From NCBI GenBank assembly GCA_013368445.1, contig JAACJO010000005.1:1116001-1180000 (forward strand): a stretch of 64,000 bases of DNA, given 5' to 3'. The stretch is from Leucocoprinus leucothites (lineage: Eukaryota; Basidiomycota; Agaricomycetes; Agaricales; Agaricaceae). Shown here in pieces: positions 39,344 to 50,936 of this stretch (within the stretch, counting starts at the first letter, position 1; each line of letters starts with the position of its first letter). The notes below the pieces were generated by a model. That model saw only the letters and a list, made by a program, of their open reading frames with translations. It made no database searches and was not told the DNA's origin. The translations under genes were made by a program, and so were the position numbers.

Positions 39344-41671
39344 ATGAACTCTACGTTGCAACGCATCCTCGTTGTGGGTGGGAACGGATTCATTGGCGTG
39401 TATCTCTCCTGCAGTTTCTTCGCAAACAAGCTCATTAGTTCCGAACGTCCACAGGTTCTGCCGTGTGCAAAGCTGCTGTAGCTCGCGGACTACAAGTCAC
39501 CAGTGTCAGGTCAGCTTGAAATTTCCTAGGCGAGAATCTTTCTGATAGGCACCCCCGATGTCGAAATGCTACTCATTCCCGACAAACGACTTCCTCGCCC
39601 ATAACATTCCTTCTTCTAGTTCCTCGGGACAACCATTCCGCACGGCGAAGGGGCACACACCGACATGGGTAAACAAGGTTATTACGAGATCTTGATCATC
39701 TCCTCCTGCATTTCTCTGGGATAACTTTTTTTTCTTGCCTCTGGCCAACATGCGTCCACACACCGTCCATATGTCACTACGGCGCTGCTTCCTTTCTTCA
39801 TTCATACATTTTCAACCTTCTATTCTGACATTCCCTTCTAAATCAGAAATGCCACTCATGAACGCCTCGCGTTTCGAATTCCGCGATCCTACTCTCATTC
39901 CATTTCAGCACGAGTTCAGTTCTCCTTCGATGCGTATCCAACGTTTTTCTGCGATTCAGACTCGTGGTTTCGCGGCGAGGATTCCACTAGTGCTTTTTGC
40001 TTGCGCCACTCTGATGACGGTGACTCAGCTGCTTGACATTTAATGTCTCGACGCAACGCCCACTTGCACTAATGAGCGCGTGGCTTCCAAGGAAACGAAT
40101 AGCCACACGACAGCCACATTGGGCAATCTTCCACCTCCTTTCTGTTACCTTTTCGATATTTATTTCATTCATACTTCCGTTCATCATCGGCCTAATTTTT
40201 CCGAAAAAGGACTTAGTGCTAATGGAATGGGACTTCCTGTTACTAGGTCGACTGGCAAAAGGGTGATGCCCTCTATCCTCAGAGCTTTGCGCACATTTTT
40301 CCAGAAGTGTCAGGTGTGGTTCATACGCTAGGCACCCTTCTCGAAGATGCAGACGGAGCGTATAAACGTGCCATCAGGTCTGGGGACGTTCCTGGCCTAC
40401 TTGGCAGCTTCTTGAGGAATGTCGTCGCCGGTGGGGGTGGAGGAAATCCTCTCGAGAAGCACCAACAACTCGGGGGGCAGATGAAGAGGGGCACCTATGA
40501 GGTTATGAATCGAGATTCTGGTAAGCCTCTCTTTTCTTTGTTGAATCATATTTGCGTGTTCTCCCACCCTGTTCTATTCCGCTTCCTTTTCCTTGAGATT
40601 TGACGTATGCTGCTTTGTGAATGACTGAGGGTTTTAATCACCGCTCCCTCCTTTCTCTCATATTGAACTCTCCTCGGGCCTTATCGGCACACCTTGCCTT
40701 GTGATTCTCTAATTGGTCATACGTTCATGGTGCTCATGGATCCAATTGCGTTAATACAGCATTGCGGGCCTGCGAGGCATTCGTAGCTTCAACGCCTACA
40801 AGTGCAGCGAGCAACGTGCCGCGGCCATTCGTGTACATTTCTGCAGAAGACATCTTTCGCCCCGTGATCCCAGCGCGATATATTGAAACGAAACGAGAAG
40901 CTGAAAGGGGCATTGAAGAGATAATGAAGAGTGCTCCCGACTTCAGAGGTGTTTACATTCGTCCTAGTGCGTGTTTAGCCCTCTCATCCCCTCCATGTAT
41001 TCTGATTATAATCTCGTTCGGGTCGCCTTTTTCTTATGTATCATCTTGAACAATTGCCCGTGATCCATAATCAAACGCGTTTGCCTCGACTACATTCTTG
41101 GCATGCGTCTGTGGGGCTATTGTACTAATTTGGTGGTGGACTTTGCTTCCTGCCGTGTGATTTTACAGGTCTAGTTTATCACGCACATCAGCGACCTCTT
41201 ACGACACCTGCAGCGGTTCTGTTCGACCTTTCAACAACACTCCATGCCAAAGTACCTCGAACACTTCCAACGCCATCGAGTGTTCTCCGATCACTCGGCT
41301 CGTTGTTCCCCCAAGGAGTAGGAAAAGACGAACAGATACGGGGTACAGGAGCAGAAAGCATAGCGGTGTCGAAGGGAACAATAGAAGACATCAACTCAAC
41401 AACGTCGAAGCCAACTTCAAGATCGCTAGGTGACTTAGGGGCCTTCAGAGCACCTTCGTCTTTTGAATCTATGGCTAATGCCTTAGAGATACCACCGATT
41501 CATGTGGATCACGTCGCAGATGCTATCATGGTGGCACTGGACTCTCGGAGTAGTGTCCGAGGTGCGGTGGGAGTCATGCGGATGCGAGAGTTAATTGGGT
41601 GGTCGAAAGGCGGAAGTACTGCAAGCGGGGACGTGGAAGCCAAAGCTGTCGATCCAAGGGCTGGGTTGTGA
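39344..41671 (+). CDS. COQ11: COQ11-like mitochondrial NAD(P)-dependent epimerase/dehydratase
   Basis: An atypical short-chain dehydrogenase of the yeast Coq11 (YLR290C)/NDUFA9-like group, linked to coenzyme Q synthesis in mitochondria. The start MNSTLQRILVVGGNGFIG holds the Rossmann GGxGxxG, continuing SAVCKAAVARGLQVTSVS after an intron. Next blocks: SGQPFRTAKGHTPTW, VDWQKGDALYPQSFAHIF, GVVHTLGTLLED, RPFVYISAEDIFRPVIPARY with YxxxK-like IETKREAE, YIRPSLVYH and IPPIHVDHVADAIMVAL. The exon before VDWQKG is followed by an intron of about 569 nt (39678-40246), the longest here. The first intron seems to need a GC donor to keep GNGFIGSAV in frame. The stop is TGA at 41669-41671. Confidence 0.83.
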
Positions 41672-42723
41672 CATTGCTTGAATGCTGCAGCCTCATTGTG
41701 AGCGTACCATTTGGTTGGTTGAACGAGTCGAGCCCACTCGGGATTTACAGCAATTGTTAAGGTTTCGGAGGTCTAGCCAGAGGTAGTTTAGCTGTCGACG
41801 CCCCTTCCTGCAGGTGTTCCAAATTTCGGCTTTGGTGGCGAGTGGCTGTGGCTGTGGGGTGCATTAGTGTGCACCCGAAGACGCAATTAGTCGGCTAGAT
41901 AAGATCATAATACTATGATTCAGAATGACAAAATCAAGAACCATAAGTATTCCTTGTGGACTAGATGAGAGTGTAACTCGCTTAGAAACCCTCGCACCTT
42001 CCGTATGTAATATCATGCTTCTACTCTACGAGCTGGGCATAGGGTACTGGCTGAGTGAGACCCTTAATCAGACGGAGCCTGCGACTGAGGAATTGAAGAG
42101 GCCTCAGTGGGAAAGCAAGTGCTTTTCCGGTGTTGACATGCAAACGGGGGAAGCCCGCGTGGGCAAAACAGCGTCGCCATTCCGTACGAGGCTTGTGAAT
42201 GTGAACTCTGTGTGATATGATAATCGGGTTCACCGGCAGACGTCCTCCAAGTATCGCAACATCCACCTGCATTCGAGAAGTATTAAGGACTATCGCCGAA
42301 CTGAGGGTCGGGACCCACTGGGAACTTGAGTTACCCCCCCCCACACCCTTTTCTACAATTGGTCAGCGCCAGGGGTTATCACGCCATCACGTCGGCAAAA
42401 AGTGGATTTTCACGACTAACTCCTATTTTTCTCTGAATCTTTAAACTGTCTGGGATTCATTGCCGTGGTCCTAGTACTTGTGTGGAACACCGGAACATCG
42501 AACGATTCCGAGGGTCCAGGCGCTAGGCAGAAACCGGGTGGGTTCAGTGTTAGTTTCTATTCATTGCGGCTTGCTAATGCTTATCGCACCAGGTGGGTAT
42601 TCGGAATAACATAAAGGTCGATTACTTGTTCTGTCGTCCGATCTTTCTCTCCTCTTTTTTTCTCCCCTTCCTCTTCATCCATTTTCCGCTTCCCTCATAG
42701 ACCGCACATTTTGCATTCTAAAA
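41672..42723. other. Intergenic region
   Basis: About 1.05 kb between the COQ11-like gene and the adenylate kinase. It contains a C run at 42335-42342 and, just before the kinase, a C/T-rich tract (42640-42700) typical of a fungal core promoter. A 96-residue open frame at 41925 has no similarity I recognise and is not called. Confidence 0.5.
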
Positions 42724-44006
42724 ATGCAAAATACAGCAGCTAATAGTCTTCGCTCGGCTGCGCGTAAGTCGGTCACGGCAAGTAATCCCCGCGCTAGCAC
42801 CGCTACCTCTACTGCTGCACCCATCACGCGACGCCATTTTACGACCTCACCAACTACCAACAAAGCCTTTTTCCTTGATACCCTCCGTAAGAACCATACA
42901 TCACCTACGTCGACGCACAAGATCAATGGGCCTATTGGTACTCATGTTAGCACCAGCCCCTCTGAGGAACTTGAAAAACCGACACGGTTCCTTCGTCTGA
43001 TCGTGTTCGGCAAACCTGGAGCTGGGAAAGGCACTCTGGCACAGCGCTTGATGAAGAAGTATGACTTGGTTTCGGTCTCCACGGGTGATCTCTTGCGTAA
43101 ACACATTGCCGAACGAACGGATATTGGACGGGAAGCTGAAGAGATTGTGGCAAGGGGAGGACTTATGCCTGACGAGATTGTGTTAAAGGTTGTAACCAAC
43201 GAACTTGACAGTCTCCGGAACAAGGTACGTTTAGGGTATTCTGTTGACTTTGGGCTTGTAAATGATAAACCGTGTGCCTCTAGAATTGGATTTTAGACGG
43301 TTTCCCTAGAACTCTTGGTCAGGGCGAGCTCCTAGATGCACACCTAAAGTGAGTTTGAGGTCGCGGGTATGCACGTCTTCGTATGCCTAATCGAATGCTT
43401 TTCTATGTCCACAGTAAGCATAATATGCCACTAACCCTCGTTGTTAACGTTGATGTTCCCGACGACGTAATTCTTCGGCGAATTTCCGAACGCTGGGTTC
43501 ACCCTTCATCAGGCCGTGTCTATAACATGTCATACAACCCTCCTAAGGTGGGTTGCCTCGACGACGTGACAGGTGAACCTCTTGTAAAGCGCCCAGACGA
43601 TAATCCTGTATGTAGCCTGTCCATTTGTTCCTACGAAGGCGCTAAATAATGTTCGCCTCACCAGGAAACATTCGCCCGTCGCCTAGAGGCTTTCTACGAA
43701 GCTACATCTCCCCTCCTCAGCTACTACAACGCCCAGGCTGTTCACGGACAGGCTTCTCGCAAGGCTTTGCAACACCCTCATCAAGTGTCCTTCCATCGTC
43801 CACATAAGCTCAAGCTGGCCACCTTGTCTGGAGCCACATCCGATGAGAACTGGCCTCATCTAGACGAGCTAGCCCAGCAGTTCCCCGCATTGAAAGAAAG
43901 GACAGAGGTTCTCCGTATGAGGCATAGCCTTAGCGATTCTATTGTGGCAAGTGGATTAGGTGCTGCAAATGCCTACCGGCCCAGTCAAACACAGGCTGCT
44001 CAATAG
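42724..44006 (+). CDS. ADK2: Mitochondrial adenylate kinase (GTP:AMP phosphotransferase type)
   Basis: Transfers phosphate between nucleoside triphosphate and AMP, probably in the mitochondrial matrix. The first ~45 residues are Ser/Thr/Ala/Arg-rich without acidic residues ([25 protein letters not shown]), a good mitochondrial presequence. The P-loop reads [15 protein letters not shown], then [13 protein letters not shown] (AMP-binding), [13 protein letters not shown], and, after splicing, [17 protein letters not shown]. The LID part [17 protein letters not shown] lacks zinc cysteines, as in AK3/ADK2-type enzymes. The protein ends with TAG at 44004-44006 after an extended tail of about 70 residues ([20 protein letters not shown] onward) not usual for a minimal kinase. 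Three introns. NTM1 converges on it from the other side. Confidence 0.93.
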
Positions 44007-44222
44007 ACAAGGTAGACAAGATGTTTAATTCATTTTGTGACCTCGGTGTACTTGCTTTCTCAGGTTACATTGGCTTCTTTGCATCTTAAAAGATAGGGTA
44101 ACTTCCCTAACCAGCTTTCCCCCCCTTTGCTTTGTTCATTATTTTATTCCTTGCTCAAAGGGTATCCCTGTGTAGCTGTATACTGCCTATCATTACCGAA
44201 ATCAAATTGATTCCGATTTGCT

Positions 44223-45318
44223 CTATCTCAAAGCATACCTGCGGATGTGGGTGTGAGCTCGATTATGGTATGGATAACCAGGCTGCTAACGTACATTTTG
44301 ACGACATAAAGACCCATAGGTAAGCCCTCTTGCACTTTCTCGTGAACTAAGGTCAGACCAGCTGTTTCAAACAACAGTTTCCAGGCCTTGTCAGATCTGA
44401 GAACCATTAATGTATGGTCGTCGCTGAGTTGCTGGCTGAGACGCACCTGGTCAGACTAGAGTCCTCTTCGTCGAAAGAGATGGTTGCTTCGCCAGCATGG
44501 TCCGGGCAGCAATTCTCCTTTACTATGATCACACTATTACCTTTATTTGGTTCTTTCAAGGCCGTTTTACACCGTTTAAAGAATCCAACAAGATCCTCGT
44601 TGGATAAATGACCCAAACACCACTGGCACCATATCACATCATATCCCATGCCGATATCATCTTGCGGCCGCGGAGGTTCGTATCCTATCCGATCTAAAAA
44701 TTGTACACGGTGCGGATTTAAAGGATCAAATTCCTGCAATGTTCCTTGTAAATATGTCACACTCTTCTTTTGGTCCGCGATGCCTCTCCATCGGAGATAT
44801 TCAGGTGTCGATGGATCGCAGCTCGCACGTCCCCGCGCTAGGGCTTCTTGGACGAAAGGTGCCACAGGTTCGATGAGTACAACGTCATCTACGAGATGTA
44901 GGAGTGTATCACATGTGACACGGCCAATGCCTGCACCGGCATCGAGTGCACGAATACGTTTCGTTTGAGCGGTTGATTCGGGATTGGAGTGGGACTTTGA
45001 CTTGGTGGGTTTGAATGCGGATGGGACGGTGGATAGTGACGGGATGAGATGAAGAAGAAAAAGACGCGATCCAAGACTTTCTACGCGTGGCAGCGACTGG
45101 TATTATCAAGCTGTCAATGAAACCTTCTGTGAGGAGGTCGTGTGTATTCACCCCAGTGCCGAATCCACCTGGAATTCAGATTGATAGGATAAGTGATGTG
45201 AAAATTTGAGTCAGAGGTGCGCACCTAAAACGCCGTCATATGTCGCCGGTTGTGTTGCCCAGTACTGAATGCCGTCTTCAACGATGGGAGTGTCATTGGG
45301 AGCGGTGGTGGCATCCAT
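44223..45318 (-). CDS. NTM1: Alpha-N-terminal protein methyltransferase NTM1
   Basis: NTM1 (yeast Tae1, human NRMT) methylates the free alpha-amino group of proteins starting X-Pro-Lys, including ribosomal proteins and RCC1. Start MDATTAPNDTPIVEDGIQYW (45318) is followed, across an intron, by the family signature PATYDGVLGGFGTG. The SAM motif reads ALDAGAGIGRVTCDTL, then LIEPVAPFVQEA, VIWCQWCLGHLSNEDLVGFF and the ending LPMGLYVVKMYALR. The last exon is only 16 nt long: AT|GTACGT...CCGCAG| joins to TATGCTTTGAGA and a TAG at 44223-44225. Four or five introns. It diverges from TIPIN with 117 bp between starts. Confidence 0.92.
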
Positions 45319-45435
45319 TGACGCCGACGATTTGATTCAATAATGATTGACGAGAAAAGATTAAAACCATCACGTGGCCAAAACTCATTAACCGGCGCGT
45401 CAAGTACCAAACACGGCAAAATAACGCGTGGTCTA
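45319..45435. promoter_or_regulatory. Compact bidirectional promoter NTM1/TIPIN with MCB-like boxes
   Basis: Only 117 bp separate the two divergent start codons chosen here. It holds an MluI cell-cycle box ACGCGT at 45424-45429, 7 bp before the TIPIN ATG, and a second CGCG core (GGCGCGTC) about 30 bp earlier. MCB boxes bind MBF, which drives G1/S replication genes in yeasts; a role here is inference. A CACGTG box also occurs near 45372. Confidence 0.5.
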
Positions 45436-47027
45436 ATGGCCTCTATTGACGACATCTGGGACACACCGGTCACCCCCAGCTCACCTCGAACACCTCGGCA
45501 TCTTGATACAGACAACGATGATGTTGAAGTACAGCGTCCATCCAAGCGACAGAAACAAGCCTTGTTCTTATCGGACTCAGAGGACGAAGGCGGAGGTGGT
45601 GGTGTCATGAGACGCGGTGTGGTCAAGGCGCCGCCGCCTGTGATTGATTCTGGGATGGATGTCGATGTCGAGGCAATGTTTGCAGATGCAGAAAACGATG
45701 AAGCCTTGAGTTTCAAGAAGATTGATGATCTGGACGTGGCTGCTATGGAAAGGGAGGCAGAGGAAAGACACAGAAGATCATTGCCTCTAACACCCCATCC
45801 CGTTATGCCTTCGAGTTCACCAGTTCGTGATGACGGTACCACTGGAAACGGGGCTGGGGGATCGAAAAACGACAAAGGCAAGAGTAAGGATACCAAGAAA
45901 CGGGCTCGGCCTGTGCCTTTGAATGAGAATCTGCTACTCGGACCAACCGGTTTCCCCGAATTGATATCTCAAGTCAAGGATTTCAAATTGAAAGGCAAAG
46001 GTCGAGAGGTGCGTTCTTCGTTAACTCTCGCATAGAGTGCTTATCAATATGGGTGAAGGCGGAAGACTTGACGCGCCTTATGCGAATATATAACTTCTGG
46101 GCCCACAAGCTTCATCCAAAGCTCAAGTTCCACGACACTGTCGTACGAATAGAGAAACTATGTCACACAAAACGAATGCAGGTACCCACTAATCCTCGAT
46201 AAGTACATACCGCATCTGAATTTGTCTCCTTTGTTTAGGTAGCACTATCAGTCTGGAGAGACGAGGCCCACGGAAAAACACACGAATTGGATGGAGATCT
46301 GTCATTGGACTCCGATGAAGATGACACCGGTCAAATCAACAACGCCGCAGCTGAGAACGGTGGTAGTCGAGCGACCCTCAAAGCACCCTCTGAAATTTCC
46401 CCTTCTCATTCAATACCCTCGGGTCCAGATACTGATCATGACCACCTCTCCCTTCCGCCCTCTTCTCGCGCTTCTTCTCAACCACCAACCAGTGACTTCC
46501 CAGATGAGGATGACTTCTTTGATCCTTCTACTTCTCATTCTAGACCCAATGTCACATCTGCGTCAACAACAGCGGCAGCGAAGAGGAAGGTGATTGTCGA
46601 CGATGACGACGACGAAGAAGGCTTCTGGAAGGACTTAGAATCAGCCAAGGCGATACAGCCGGCACAGCAACACCAATCGTCGAAGCCGCAACCGACATCT
46701 GCACAATCTATGGACGATCTTGATGATGCTGAGATGTGGGCAGCCTTGGAGGATGTCACGAATCCGTCTTCTATGACTTCGGGAAAGCCTCCATCAGGAA
46801 ATACTCGTGCTGCTTCCAACCAAGTGGATGGGACGGATATCGACGATGATGACATGTGGGACATTATCAGGGAGAATGAGAAGTCCGTACCAACGCAACA
46901 GCCCACTGTCACAGATCCTACTATTACGATAACAGAGTCGGCGTCGAAAGCGACGAAGTATAGTTCTACTGGGGAGAAATCAGTGGCAGAGTCTGAGATG
47001 GATTGGGATGACATGTATGCAGACTAG
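45436..47027 (+). CDS. CSM3: Replication fork protection factor TIPIN/Csm3/Swi3
   Basis: With Timeless/Tof1 it stabilises stalled replication forks and couples them to the S-phase checkpoint. The N-terminal region is disordered and acidic with a basic patch (RPSKRQKQALFLSDSEDE). The Swi3 domain begins LNENLLLGPTGFPELISQ and continues AEDLTRLMRIYNFWAHKLHP, FHDTVVRIEKLCHTKRMQVAL and WRDE across two introns. The long acidic tail carries three similar aromatic-acidic motifs: MDDLDDAEMWAAL, DIDDDDMWDII and the last residues MDWDDMYAD (TAG at 47025-47027). The start at 45436 (MASIDDIWDTP) is chosen; the frame is also open to an ATG at 45343, which would leave just 24 bp to NTM1 and overlap its promoter. 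Confidence 0.9.
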
Positions 47028-48108
47028 CCACTAGTATTTTGATCCTATTGTTGCGGTATACTCCTTCACTTAGCCACACTCTTGTCTCATCGACCCGTGC
47101 TAGAATGGCCGATCGGTCATCTGCATTGTTGAAAGTTGCCATCTGGCCGCTCAGCGTGTAACTCCGATTGCAGAGGTGGAAATGCGCTTGAACGTCTACT
47201 GGTTATTCGACAAGTGGCCCGCGTGCATGGAGTTTTTGTGGACCAGGCACAAATGTTATTCTTTGCCAAGGATCGCCCTTGAAACTCCCCAGTACTTGAT
47301 TGCTTCTTTCTTAGTAACGGCCCCCGGTTGCCTTTGATTATTTCTCCTGCCACGCAGTCCGATGAACGTTGCTGAGTGCCCGACATCAGGGGATTGATGT
47401 TTTAATTACAATGCTCTGCGAATGATTTTCACGCATCGGCGTCAGATTTGTGTCGCACGTCGCTATTGTAAAGCGCCTAAGATGTCTCGAGCCATTGGTC
47501 ATCAAGAGGGAAAATATAGATTCATTACAGGGAATTGAAAGAGGCATCAGTGGTCAGCTACCGTCATTTCAATGTCAGGTAGAGCCTCCGGAAATTGATT
47601 TTCAGAGAATCGGGATATGCCATCGGAACCGATTTCGCGGCTTTAGGTGCTCATTCGTAGTTTCCCGCCAAGCCCTTGTCCCGGCAAACGGCACGGTCTG
47701 ACCTCAACCTCTAGCCCAAAATCCGCCAGCGAAACTTAAAGTTGCCAATTGTTATCAACCTCTTTAACTCGTTACTTTCAGTCGAGTCTGAGCTCGGATG
47801 GCACCTTGCCCGAGGACAGCCGTATCAAGGCACTATTTGAGAAGAACAGACTCGGAGGGGCAGCTATTAAGTTATTACAGCGGCTTAAACAGCGGGATAA
47901 TTATTGATAAATTTTTATCGCATTCGAAGCGAATCGTCCTCCACATTGTTGGACAAGATCCGGGGGATGGTTAGGGGACAGGAGTGGCCCAGTCATGATC
48001 AGGTTAGAGCTTGTCAAATGCAAACTACCACCGAGTGCATGGCAACGGAGAGGTATTTTGATGTCTGTATAGTTAATGGGGTATCAAGTGAAAAATGTGT
48101 CCTAAATC
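47028..48108. other. Convergent intergenic region, no gene recognised
   Basis: About 1.08 kb between the stops of TIPIN and CMR1. Only short open frames occur and none has recognisable similarity. Composition is less coding-like than the flanks. It could include long 3' UTRs or decayed sequence; I see no terminal repeats. Confidence 0.45.
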
Positions 48109-50302
48109 CTATTCATCATCAGGTGGCGCCCAAAGAACACAACGCCCGCTTGCGTTGCCGCTCACCGCACGCTCTACTATGTTAGGGTGGGAGCATGTAA
48201 CGGCTTGTACTGCGGTGATCCTGCCAGAGGTCAGTAAATGGCAGGCGAGTATTGATGGTATCCCAAGCTCACCGCGAAGGGTCAGACAAGCGCGCCACAA
48301 GGTCGCCTTTACCAGAAAAAATGTCCAAGGAATGTTTCATGTTCCCGATCTTCATTGGGACATCGTGTTAGGGCACCATTGACATAGAGCAACGAAGGAT
48401 CACTCACTGTGAAATGAGGATAAACGTCCGGATTGGGGCTCCACTGCGCCCGTAAAATCGTAACCCAACGGCCCTAAGAGTAGTGTTAAATCGCACTAGA
48501 TAATGACATTGGAAGTCGACCTACTGTCTGACAGTCGTGACGAATGCGAGCGAAAGGTTTGAAGCTTTTGAATGGGCCAGAACTGTCCAAGGCCGAGCTA
48601 TCCAAATTCCACACTGGCAAATGTATCAGTTGGACACAGAATCATCCAGTATTACGATACCTACGTCGCAAGGTATCGTCATAGCTCGTGCTGACAATCT
48701 GCCTTCCGCGAGGATCCCAGTACGCAGAACTACATGATTTATCATGTGGCCACTCTCCGCGGAGTAGACCTGACCCTTTCTTTGAGTCGTTGAATTTATT
48801 TACGACTTCATAGTCGTACTCGGCTAGTGTTGACTCAGTGTCCTGATCTTCCCTTGAGGTTGATTCGGAAAGCTGACCAGCTAGCGACTGCAGTTTTCGG
48901 ACATCCCAAACCCTGGAAACGAATTATGAGATATTAGATCGAATTTGAGGTGGTATGATGGCTTACTTAAGTGTGCGATTGTTGCTTGCTGTCAGAATGA
49001 AGTTGGGACGGGTAGGATTGATGCTAATACAACCAATCTTGTTATCAGAAAGTGCGAAACGACGAGCTTTAGATTTGCCCTGTCTGAGGTCAAGGTGTGT
49101 TACACCACCAACTCCATCGGAAATCCACATCTCGTGCCCCGAGGGAGTCAAATCAACATGAGTTATGAGAGTGTTATCCTCGCTGGCATAGATCTCTTGA
49201 GCAACTTCCGTCGTGAAGCATAAGCTCCGTATTGTACAGTCGTACGATGTTGTATAGACCTGGTACAATAGTAAGCAAGTAGTAATACAGCCGAGTGATA
49301 CGGTATGGCTCACAGTGTGTGCATTCACCGGGTTGAACTTTATGCTTGATATCGAGGACTTGGACGTCGCCGGCCAATGAGGTTGTAGGCGCCAGTATTT
49401 TCCACCTTCACGGTTTTCAATGTCGACGTCCCCATCTTCGTCTGCAGCTTCGTCGGGAGGGGCCCTAGCATCCCAAATACCCAACTCTCCATGTTTATCT
49501 AGTCAAGTTGCATGAGTGAAACGTCTACCACCCCAAAGGAAAAGCATACCGCCAAAGAAAATAAGGTCCTTTGAAACATCAGGGTGATATGCAGCGCTAT
49601 ATATACGGTTCTGATTGACTTTCGCTCGAGCAACGACCTTCAGTGATCCGAGCCTTTTCCTCAGCTCCTCAACCTCTCGCTGTTCACGTTTGTCCTTGTC
49701 GTTCTCGTACTCGAAAGCATCAAAATCACCAGTACGGCGAGGGTGTGACTGGTTGGTGACAGCCTTGAACATGATATTGAGCGTCGAGATATCCTCGGGG
49801 TCTTGCTCGACCAGCTTATGTAGCACAAGATCTTCGTGCCGCGGCCTTTTGGCAGCACGGGCTTGTTCCTCGGCTGCCAGTCGCTCTTCCTCTTGTTTAA
49901 TCCTTAGAGTTTCTTCCTCAGCCTTCTGGAAATCAGAAAGGAGCTGATAAAAAAATCAAAGCAGCACACCTCTCGTTTCTTTCTCTGTACAAGAGTTTCA
50001 TTGGGGTCAACTAGAGTCTTTCTGAGTCGTGCCGACTGTCGCCTCGGAGCTTCTTCTTCTGGTTCTCTGCGCTTTCGTTTAGTTGGCTGCACTGGTTTCG
50101 CAGTTGGCTGCACTGGTTTCGCAGTTGGCTTAGCCTTCTTTACTATTCCGAGGGTGGAAGAAACACGATTGACTTCAAGCCCTTCCATGAGTGCGCGATT
50201 ACGCGCAATGTTGGCCTCACGCTCGAGCTCACTACAAAGCTTTGATAAACATGTCCACTAGCCTCAAGCAAGAGAAACTCACTATTGTGATAACTTGGGC
50301 AT
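48109..50302 (-). CDS. CMR1: WD40 DNA damage-binding protein CMR1
   Basis: CMR1 (yeast YDL156W, human WDR76) binds damaged DNA and histones and joins intranuclear quality-control foci under replication stress. A short first exon, MPKLSQY (start 50302), splices to ELEREANIARNRALMEGLEVN. The basic N-terminal part has a tandem PTAKPVQ repeat and RRQSARLRKTLVDPNET. WD blades follow: KDLIFFGDKHGELGIWDAR, SSISSIKFNPVNAHTVYTTS, HEMWISDGVGGVTHLDLRQG and SSAYWDPRGRQIVSTSYDDT. Later short exons give the family hallmark WVTILRAQWSPNPDVYPHFT, then IGNMKHSLDIFSGKG and the end ASGRCVLWAPPDDE with TAG at 48109-48111. Without the last splices one would stop about 600 bp too early. About eight introns. Confidence 0.92.
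50081..50130 (+). repeat. 21-nt coding minisatellite in CMR1
   Basis: Just over two copies of a 21-nt unit (CAGTTGGCTGCACTGGTTTCG on the plus strand) encode the repeated heptad PTAKPVQ in the disordered N-terminal part of CMR1. In frame, so copy-number changes would not break the gene. Confidence 0.8.
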
Positions 50303-50936
50303 GGTAATAAGCAAAATAACTCGACGTGCGAGGCTAAGCTCTCCTGCTGGATTGTGTGCTTACTCTGAACAAATGACCTTGGTAATGGTTTCGGTGTTGC
50401 GCGATCAATAGTAACATCACGTGCGTGTGACTCGTCGCGCGGAGTTTCCTGAGGACTGATCAACTTTGTCTTATTACTTGTAGATACGCTCTATGCTTGA
50501 ATGAACTATGTCAGTTAGCGGGAAACTTGAGTCTGTCATGTCAATCATCTGTGCCAGAGGTCCTTCTGACGTCTAATTTCCCCTTCAACTGGCTATATCG
50601 TTGTGATCAAACCAATCTCGAATTCGAACTTAGTATCAGTCCTGTCAATTTCCCACCCCTTAAATACTTACTGAATACGCCTAGAGGATTATCTCTCTGG
50701 TGTTGCCAACTTGATGCTCGCAGCATTCTCATGATAGTTGCACCTGAAGTTTGACACACCTTACGCAGACTGTCGGACTCGAACCGGTTAGAAGCTTACA
50801 ATCTCGAAATGAACCTGCCTAGAGCACCCTCGAGCTCACACAGGCTCCTGCTCGAGGGAGACTCTGGCCAAGCTGCAGAAGGTGCGTAATAATCGGCATC
50901 CGTCTGCTTGGTGAGCTTGATCCCTTGATTACACCT
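50303..50936. other. Intergenic, CMR1 promoter side
   Basis: About 630 bp upstream of CMR1 and of the F-box-like gene. It includes a stretch at 50750-50800 with a B-box-like string on the minus strand, rejected as a tRNA. Possibly holds an unrecognised 5' exon of the F-box-like gene. Confidence 0.4.

Noticed and set aside
39735..40043. 102-residue open frame inside the long COQ11-like intron.
   Set aside because: Not recognisable, and the flanking exons join well without it.
41925..42215. 96-residue open frame on the plus strand between COQ11-like gene and adenylate kinase.
   Set aside because: No similarity recognised, no supporting splice context, and length is within chance for noncoding DNA.
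45343..45435. Upstream ATG for TIPIN giving 31 extra residues.
   Set aside because: It would leave only 24 bp to the NTM1 start and the extra residues look like leader sequence; MASIDDIWDTP is more typical.
47117..48108. Short open frames and faint retroelement-like look between TIPIN and CMR1.
   Set aside because: No reverse transcriptase, integrase or terminal repeats; the part above 48108 proved to be the CMR1 3' exons.
50750..50870. Possible tRNA on the minus strand: GGTTCGAGTCC matches a B box, and TGGCCAGAGTC upstream resembles an A box.
   Set aside because: The T stem has two mismatches and no acceptor stem pairs at the right distance.
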